A stretch of DNA of 64,000 nt from Brachypodium distachyon. Lineage: Eukaryota > Streptophyta > Magnoliopsida > Poales > Poaceae. Below the pieces are notes generated by a model, which worked only from the letters and a program-made list of their open reading frames with translations, made no database searches and was not told where the DNA came from. Below are positions 57,888-64,000 of this stretch, in pieces; positions within the stretch are counted from its first letter, which is position 1, and each line of letters opens with the position of its first letter. Both the position numbers and the translations under genes were made by a program. The stretch spans positions 11,119,501-11,183,500 of the forward strand of contig NC_016131.3 in NCBI RefSeq assembly GCF_000005505.3, given 5' to 3'.

Positions 57888-60800
57888 CTAAGACGGCTGG
57901 TTGCCGGGGGCTTCCGCTGGGGGCTCCAGCTCCGGCTTCCTCTGCATCCGCTCCACCACTTCTTCGACGAACCTGCTTACCGCCCTGGTGTGGGAGGGGC
58001 CGTCTTTGCTGTCCGACCACGCGTCCAGCAGCGTCTCGAAGGGGAAGTTGGGGTGGTGGTAGTGCACCTGGGGGAGGATCGTCTCGGTGATCTCCCTGGC
58101 GCACGACGCTATCTCCCCGTCGCAGAACTTGGAGATCCACACGTCTAGCGCCCCGAGCTTCCCCACCATGTCGGAGAAGAACGGAATCAGGGTGCTGACG
58201 TCCGTACCGTCCACCTTTGCGGCTTGCAGCTCGAACCTCGGCAACAGCTCGTGTACGGCCTGGGCGATCTCGTGCAGCCTCTTGGTCTCCCTCCGCCGCT
58301 GCTCCGCCAACTTGTCGTGGTTGCCGCGCGCCAACGCCATCGCATGCTTGGCCTTGCGGAGGAGATCCGTGATCCGCACGATCTCCTTGGCCTTGCCCAA
58401 GTTGTCCCCGCCCATCTTGACGAGCTCACCCCGGGCGGTGCACAATTCGGACTCGAGATGGGCGCGGCCAGCGAGTCTAGTACTTGCTGGTGCTCGGCGC
58501 GTTGGGCCTCCAGTTGCCAGTGGAGCTCTGCCTCGAGGACGACCGGCATTGCAGCCTCGTCCCTGGCCTGCTGAGCCAGGCGGGTCTCCTCCCTTAGCCG
58601 GGAGAGCTCCTGCCGCTCCCTTTCGACTTCCTGCCACACTTCGCCCAGCTGACCCTTCGCGAGCTCGTGGTGCTCCCTCACCTTGTTGAACGAGGGGACG
58701 AACGCCAATTGCTGCTCCTTGATGGCGTTGAGGAACTGGTGACCCTGATCGTAGATACTTGGATCCTAGGTGATTGGGTCCCAAGTCGCCCCGGCAAGGA
58801 TGCCGAGGTCCGGGCTGGAAGTAGCGGCGGACGGGGACGAGACCCCCGCTGCCATGGTCTGGCCGGGGGGAGCATCGTCCCACGTTTTCCTCCACACCCG
58901 CGCAAGTGGGTTGCAGGTCTGGTGGGGGGGCCACGCCCTCGGCAGGAGTCGCCTCCTGCTGAGCGGCTGCGGGGTCCGCGCCTCTGGCCTGCGGAGCCGG
59001 GGATGTGCCGTCGAGCCCAACTCCAGTAGCGGCGGTGGATGCCACCACCGTCGTATCTTGGGCGGCGGGGCTTGGCGCGGGAGCCACCTACGGCTCGTCC
59101 CTCAGCTCTGCGTCCTCGACGTCAGAGGTGAGGTCGATCACGGTGTCGTCCGCCCCCGTGGTGGGCACACCGGGACCTGCGACAAGAGCAGAATGAGTAT
59201 CCCAAGCTAAGATGGGGTACCCCACGATGAGCGCAAGGGAGTTCTGGGTGATTACCTTGCGGGGTCGCCGTGCTTGTGGGGGGAGGCTTGTCCCCCTCTG
59301 TCCCGGCTTCTGCTGCCGGACTGTCCCCAGCAGGCTGGGTTTCGCCTGCAAGCCAAGATAAGCACAAGGTTAAGGATCAGCGTGCAAAAGGAGCGTGTAC
59401 AATGGAATCAGCAGAGGGGATCGTACCTGCTGCGGGCTGCTCCTCCCCTAGGACTGGGTCGGCGGCGGGCATAGTGGCGGCGTCGCTGACCCGCGTACTG
59501 GCACCGGCCCGGGTGCGCGGCTTCTTGCTAGGCGCGGCGGGTGCAGTGTCGGTTCTCCCCCTCTTGCCGGCTCCGGCCGGAGCGCTGTCCTTGCAAGGCG
59601 TCAACGGAGAAACAAAGGAATCAAGGCAAGCACAAACTCGTAGATAGAAGGGGGGAGGAACCATCAGCTTACCTTGGGGAGTTGAGCCTGAGCGAGTAAC
59701 CCGTGAAGATCCCCGCTTTGGCGGGGCCGCGGACCCTCGTGGAGTTGCCGCAGCCCCAGTTGCCGCGCAACCGCCAGGGCGTCCGCAGCCGTTGAAGAGG
59801 AAGCTGCAGCCGCCGTCGCCCTTGGTTGCCGCACTAGCGGCATGTCGTCCTCGTCCTCCGCCTTCGCCTTGGGGAGGACTGTCCAGGCCCCGGCAACGCC
59901 GCCGGCCTCGTCGCCGGAGGACTCGCCGCCGGGCCAGCTGGAATCCGACCCCCCCTCGCTCTCCTCAGCCACTTGCTTCCCACGGGCTGCGGGTGGCGGA
60001 GGCTTCGGGGCTGGGACCAGGGGATCGGACATCAGCCCCCACTTGTTGCAGGGTGGGTAGCTGCCGATGATGTCGTGGAGGCCCACGACGCCAGCGTGAA
60101 GGGATGGAGCCCCCGGGGGCAGCTCCGCGAATGGAACGTCCTCGCCGGTGATTCCCTTCACCCACTCCTGGATCACCTCCGGTGCCACACCCACGCTATC
60201 TAGCCGCGTGGAGTCGCCGGGCCCCGTGTACATCCACGCAGGGCGGGACTGCAGCTGCAGCGGCGCGATGCGCCGGCTGGTGTAGGTGCGTGCCACATCC
60301 AGATCGGTGAGCCCCACTAGCCGCAGGGCCTTGATCTTCTTGATGATGGGAAGGAGCTCCGCGTCCTGGCTGTAGCGGTCCCGCCAGCTGCCGCTACTCA
60401 CCGGCAGCTCGGTGGGCGCGTGAATGAACTCGTCAGGCTCATCCACGCGAACCCAACACCAGCTCCCGCGCCACTCCTTTTCGATTTTCTTCTCGCTCCG
60501 CACGATGAACTCCGACTTCATCTTGTCACGGGCGCGGAACGAGACCCCCGACGACATCGCTCTTGACTGCTCGACGCGCGGGTAGAAGTAATGGCGGAAC
60601 AACGCCACCGATGGCATCACCCCGACAAACCCCTCACACAGAAATTGAAAGACGGCGAGAAGGAAGAGGGAAGTAGGGCGGAGCTGTGCGACTTTAAGCT
60701 GGTACGCAGTCATGAGAGCATGGATGAAGAGGGAGTACGGAGGTACGAACCCAACAAAGATGAAGCGGCCGAACACCCGGAATTTGTTGTCTTGGTGGTC

Positions 60801-61034
60801 GCCGCCGGCAGGGAAGATGAGCGTCTCGCCGTACTCGTTGAACAAGGTGGCGACGGCGTGCCGGAGCTTGTCGACCCCTTCGCCGTTGTAGCTGAGCTTG
60901 AAGAAGGCCCGTGTGGCCCTCATCTCCCGGTTCCTCTGGTCCTTCTCCGACAAGGGCTTCTTGGAGGGTTTCTCGCCCTTGTCGACCGCAGAGCATTTGG
61001 AACCCTTCCCTCTCTTGGGAGCCGTCGGCGCCAT
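57888..61034 (-). CDS. Spliced antisense gene of the retrotransposon (gypsy-type transposon domain protein)
   Basis: The gene is transcribed opposite to pol. Exons 59673-61034, 59427-59589, 59256-59345 and 59088-59176 all have GT-AG borders, and their phases match exactly. They give 567 residues to a TAG at 59088. The same frame continues without loss for a further stretch (to 57888), with frameshifts in a coiled-coil part near 58.2-58.7 kb, so the TAG may be a recent break. The first exon carries the domain known in plants as putative gypsy-type transposon (FVGFVPPYSLFIHALM, LAVFQFLCEGFVGVMPSVA, FRHYFYPRV). A basic Lys-rich start (KRGKGSKC, EKPSKKP) looks like a nuclear signal. Downstream lie acidic and proline-rich parts and a long Gln/Glu/Arg coiled coil. 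Its function is unknown. Confidence 0.75.
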
Positions 61035-61140
61035 GAGGAATGTGAGCGGTGGTTAGCAGGATTCAGGGGTGCAAGGAGGAATGGGGGCGAAGAAGAGGGA
61101 CTGGGGGGCTAAGTGTTTGCTCCTCAGCGCAGCGGTGGGG

Positions 61141-61147
61141 TTTTATA
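61141..61147 (-). promoter_or_regulatory. TATA box of the antisense gene
   Basis: TATAAAA on the minus strand lies 107 bp before the ATG at 61034, outside the LTR. It supports an independent promoter. Confidence 0.6.
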
Positions 61148-61417
61148 GCATCACAGCGCTGAGCAACGGTCGCATCCGCACCCTACGGGTGCGCTGGGGA
61201 TAACTACGCTTAAAGAGGGGGAATGCGGGACGTGGCCTTAACCACTCGCGTTTAAGGGGAGGTTAGGGCGGAAATCTCGCCCCCACCACTCTGCCCGTAA
61301 CGGCGGAGTCCTTGGAGTAACGCATAAACGAGAACCTGAAACGACTCGGGACCCACGCGTCGGATAAGGGCGTAACCCGGCAACCGACCAAGGGTCAGTT
61401 CGCCCAGGAGCAGGCGT

Positions 61418-62249
61418 TGTGGCATAACGCGTGGGTCGCCTCACTTGCCCCTGGCGAGGGCAGCACCCTGGGCAGCATCGCCCGAGCTGCCCGGGAAGTC
61501 ATCGGCCCGACAGGACTAGCCGGGCTGCGGGGGTCACCCCGTAAGGCAACAAGAGAATCTCCGTCAGGGCGCCCCCCGGGAAGGTCACTTGCCGGTAGAG
61601 CGCTCCCTAGCGCAGGCACTTACCATAGGGTCGGTACCTAGCAGGCAGGGCATTGACGCCACGTGGCCGCCCGGCAGGCTCCCCGCAAGCAGGGCTGGTC
61701 AGGGCATGGAGTATGGCACAAGCAAGCATTAAATGCTCCGACAGTAGGGTGGTTCCCTGTCAAGTCAGCCCACAGTGAGTGGCTCTCAGTGAATCCAAGG
61801 CACGTACTGTCCCAGGTACAGTGTTTTGTGCCATGCATGCACGCCAGCGTAGCGAGGGGAAGCTGCCTAGGGTCTTTGCTCGACACTTGTCCCCCATGCA
61901 CCGAGGCACCTGTGGTATCCCCTTGAGCATAAAAGGAGGACCAACGCCAACGGTCAAGGGGTTGGGTTCTTTCTAGTTTTAGCCCAGAAATAGTAAGTAG
62001 CCACTTAGCAGAAAAGGAGAGAGCGCCCGGGACTCTCCCGGCAATCTGTAAAACACTTGGCTAATACAAACTCAGAAGCAGGACGTAGTGTTTTACACAT
62101 TAAAGTGGTCCGAATCTGGGTAAACGGACTTGTGCCTCTTTGCACTTGACATTGACCTCGCCGGCGATCGCCGAGTGATTCCCAACGCCCACTGCCGAAC
62201 CTGAAAGGGGGTGCTTAGCATCCCGGTGTCTAATCCCCGGGCTACGACA
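61418..62249 (+). repeat. Right LTR
   Basis: It begins TGTGGCATAACGCG and ends GGCTACGACA, with a TATA-like CATAAAAGG at 61929-61937. The sequence just before it (CAGGAGCAGGCGT) is a poor polypurine tract. Confidence 0.92.
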
Positions 62250-62254
62250 CAAAC
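62250..62254 (+). repeat. Target site duplication, right copy (CAAAC)
   Basis: Identical to 50035-50039. Confidence 0.9.
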
Positions 62255-62967
62255 AAAAAATAAAATGAAAATATGAAGAAAGATAGACAATGCACTTGGA
62301 TAGAATTGTCGTGCCCGACTACTGACACTACTATGACACTAGCTACCTCGTCGTCATTTCCGGCGGCGGCGGCAGCAGCACAACACATTTCTGGCCCCGC
62401 GGTGTGATCCACATATAGCATCACATACGGCCGGGGTACCAAGAGCAACATGGGTTGCATTTGCCTTGGTATCAGGTAGTACGTGCGCAAATCAAATGGA
62501 TGATACACCGTCCCGTTTGGTCGCAACTCAGGTCTCTGGCGCCTTGCTCTCGAGGCAAAACCTCGCACGCACGTACACGTACTGTGCATGCATGCCCGTT
62601 GAATCTTCTCTGCCTCGTGATCTCTCCTCTCAAATATTCACATCCCGTTCGTGTACGGCTGTACGCACGTATATATGCCCGCACAGGCACAGCAGCAGGT
62701 GCAGGTTCCCTGCCCGGCCGGATCGACAGCAGCACTGCAGGGTGCGTGTCCCTGTAGTCTGCAGAGTAGCTAGCTTAATTAGCTAGTTCACCGGCAGGAT
62801 TGCATGGTGCGTGTGTGTCTTGAATACTCAAAGTACGTGTCCCGTTTTGTATGTGTACGTACGTACCTACGTTGTACTCCACGTACGCAGATCTAGTATA
62901 GAGCGGAATGTAACTAGTATAAGAGACGCGCGTGGCCCGTTTGTTGTCGTGGAAAAAAAACGACTCC
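62255..62967. other. Upstream region of the PIF-like gene
   Basis: About 710 bp separate the retrotransposon from the first usable ATG. The stretch is rich in CGTAC/ACGT motifs (for example at 62575, 62856 and 62881). No exon was recognised. Confidence 0.5.
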
Positions 62968-64000
62968 ATGCAACGCCGGCCGATCGAAAGAATGAAATTC
63001 CGTGCACCAGCGTACTCCGACGACGACGGCAACAGCCATGGCGACGGAGAAGATCAACGCCAGAAGATGGCCGCCGCCGGCGACGACTGCCCCTCTCAGC
63101 TCAGCGACGAAAGGTAATTAATTAATTAATTAATTAATTAATCACGTATCTATACATCATCGTACGTAGATCATCATATCGATCACTACCAGTACCTGAT
63201 ACATATATATGTGTGCGTGCGTGCGTGCGTGCAGAACAGAACTGTTGGAGCTGCAATGGCGAGACGGTCACCCCGTGGAGCTGCAATGGCGAGACGGCCA
63301 CCCCGTGGAGCAGCCCGTTCATAACCTTGATCACAGCAACGATACGGCCGGTCATGTCGACGCTTGTGCGCCGGGAGAGAAGAAGAACAAGGCGGCGGCG
63401 GCGGCCGGGGGACCAAATAAGGCAGATCGGGCGACGTTGGCAGTGGAGCCGGTGGAGGAGTGGTGGAAGCTGTGGAGGGAAGGGGAAAATTACGGTGGCT
63501 CCTCTGCAGCCGCGTACGGCTACCCGATGATGATGCAGCAGGTCGACGCTAATTCGTCCTCCGTCAACGCCGAGAAGCAGGTGCACGACGAGAGCACGGG
63601 GGACGAACTCTGGAGGCTGTGGAGGGAAGGCCACGGCAGCTCTGCTCCTCAGGTTATTCACAAATTTTTTCGCTGCTCATCACGTTGGTCAAATTTTCAT
63701 GCATACCCGGCCGGACCGATAGAGAACAACACTCAAAGAATTAAACTTGTCACTGAATGATCAGGATTCCACGTGCAAGACTACCAACTCGGTGCTAAAA
63801 AGCGAGTCTTTGTTACCGAGCTCGGGGGCTTCAGGAGGCAGCGGTGCGCAAAGGCATTCGTCTGAACAGGTTTGGGCTGCACCAATTAAACAAGAGATCG
63901 CTAGCTCCTCAAGCTAGTCTTGTAAAGATTAGATAATCCAACCTAAATCTGCAGTTCGGTAATTCTAACACTGAGTCCTTCTCAGATTGAAGAGCGGTGC
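62968..64000 (+). CDS. PIF-like gene with repeated APB-type motifs, 5' part
   Basis: Exons 62968-63113, 63235-63652, 63765-63869 and 63986-64000 (window edge) join in phase and give 228 residues. Exon 2 has ELLELQWRDGHPV followed by an exact-length second copy ELQWRDGHPV. Later come EEWWKLWREGE and DELWRLWREGH. The form E-L-x-W-x-D/N-G-x-x-V resembles the active-phytochrome-B-binding motif near the start of PIF proteins, which are light-signalling bHLH factors. The bHLH domain would lie beyond the window, so the family is inferred only from the motif and from remembered rice gene order. The start could also be the ATG at 62992. Intron 1 contains AATT and GTGC microsatellites. Confidence 0.5.
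63115..63143 (+). repeat. (TAAT)n microsatellite at the exon 1 donor
   Basis: About seven TAAT units follow directly on the GT donor of the PIF-like gene. Confidence 0.85.
63248..63307 (+). repeat. 30-bp coding tandem duplication
   Basis: Two adjacent 30-bp units of the form GAGCTGCAATGG...CCCGTG differ at one base (T/C at the tenth codon position). They duplicate the peptide ELQWRDGHPV in frame. Confidence 0.95.

Larger units (their letters stand above)
50040..62249 (+). mobile_element. Ty3/gypsy LTR retrotransposon, Tat/Retand-like, defective
   Basis: A 12,210-bp element has two 832-bp LTRs, a primer-binding site, gag-protease-RT-RNaseH-second RNaseH-integrase order, and an antisense gene before the right LTR. 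The archaeal-type second RNase H and the antisense gene place it near the plant Tat group. By eye the LTRs differ at about 55 positions (near 7%) plus a few indels, so the insertion is several million years old. Coding parts are broken by stops, shifts and deletions. It lies between prefoldin 4 and the gene at 62968. Confidence 0.93.

Overview
The window is nuclear DNA of a grass (Poaceae), probably a Pooideae species with a compact genome. The evidence is plant gene families with short GT-AG introns, GC-rich first exons, many Stowaway-type MITEs with the grass terminal motif CTCCCTCCGT, and a Tat-type Ty3/gypsy element. There are seven intact or nearly intact host genes plus one entering from each edge in part (OSB on the left, a PIF-like gene on the right). 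No rRNA, tRNA, CRISPR or prokaryotic feature was seen. Exon borders below were read by hand from splice sites and reading phase; every complete gene sums to a whole number of codons.

Layout. 1-3986 (+): last four exons of an organellar single-stranded DNA-binding protein (OSB). 5960-6849 (-): an Aux/IAA auxin repressor. 6850-15993: a 9 kb spacer full of MITEs and a microsatellite. 15994-17533 (+): a second Aux/IAA gene, head-to-head with the first. 18967-25757 (-): an 11-exon F-box/LRR gene of the FBL17 type, with a telo-box and an E2F-like site upstream. 27859-28352 (-): a tiny gene coding only for the eEF1B-beta nucleotide-exchange domain. 28.6-36.2 kb: repeats, MITEs, a decayed RNase H-like relic and a Helitron-like 3' end. 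36291-41766 (+): a DRIP-type RING E3 ligase. 42129-43887 (-): a 5'-truncated LINE carrying a small LTR (SMART/TRIM-like) fragment. 45714-46204: a PIF/Harbinger-type element. 46448-49438 (+): prefoldin subunit 4, whose large intron holds a LINE fragment and an LTR-like sequence. 50040-62249: a complete but dead Ty3/gypsy retrotransposon (two 832-bp LTRs, 5-bp target duplication). 62968-64000 (+): the first part of a gene with repeated W-x-D/E-G motifs resembling the phytochrome-B-binding motif of PIF factors.

Biology. Several genes belong to hormone, light and cell-cycle signalling by ubiquitin-mediated degradation: two Aux/IAA degron proteins, an F-box substrate receptor, a RING E3 ligase and a PIF-like gene. 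From memory, rice also carries paired Aux/IAA genes near a PIL gene on chromosomes 3 and 12, so this may be a conserved block; a synteny check would settle that.

The most unusual content is in the retrotransposon. Antisense to its pol side lies a separate gene with its own TATA box and four exons whose phases all match, coding for a protein of the plant 'putative gypsy-type transposon' family. The element itself has lost most of gag and the second catalytic Asp of integrase, and nearly all of its premature stops are TAG.
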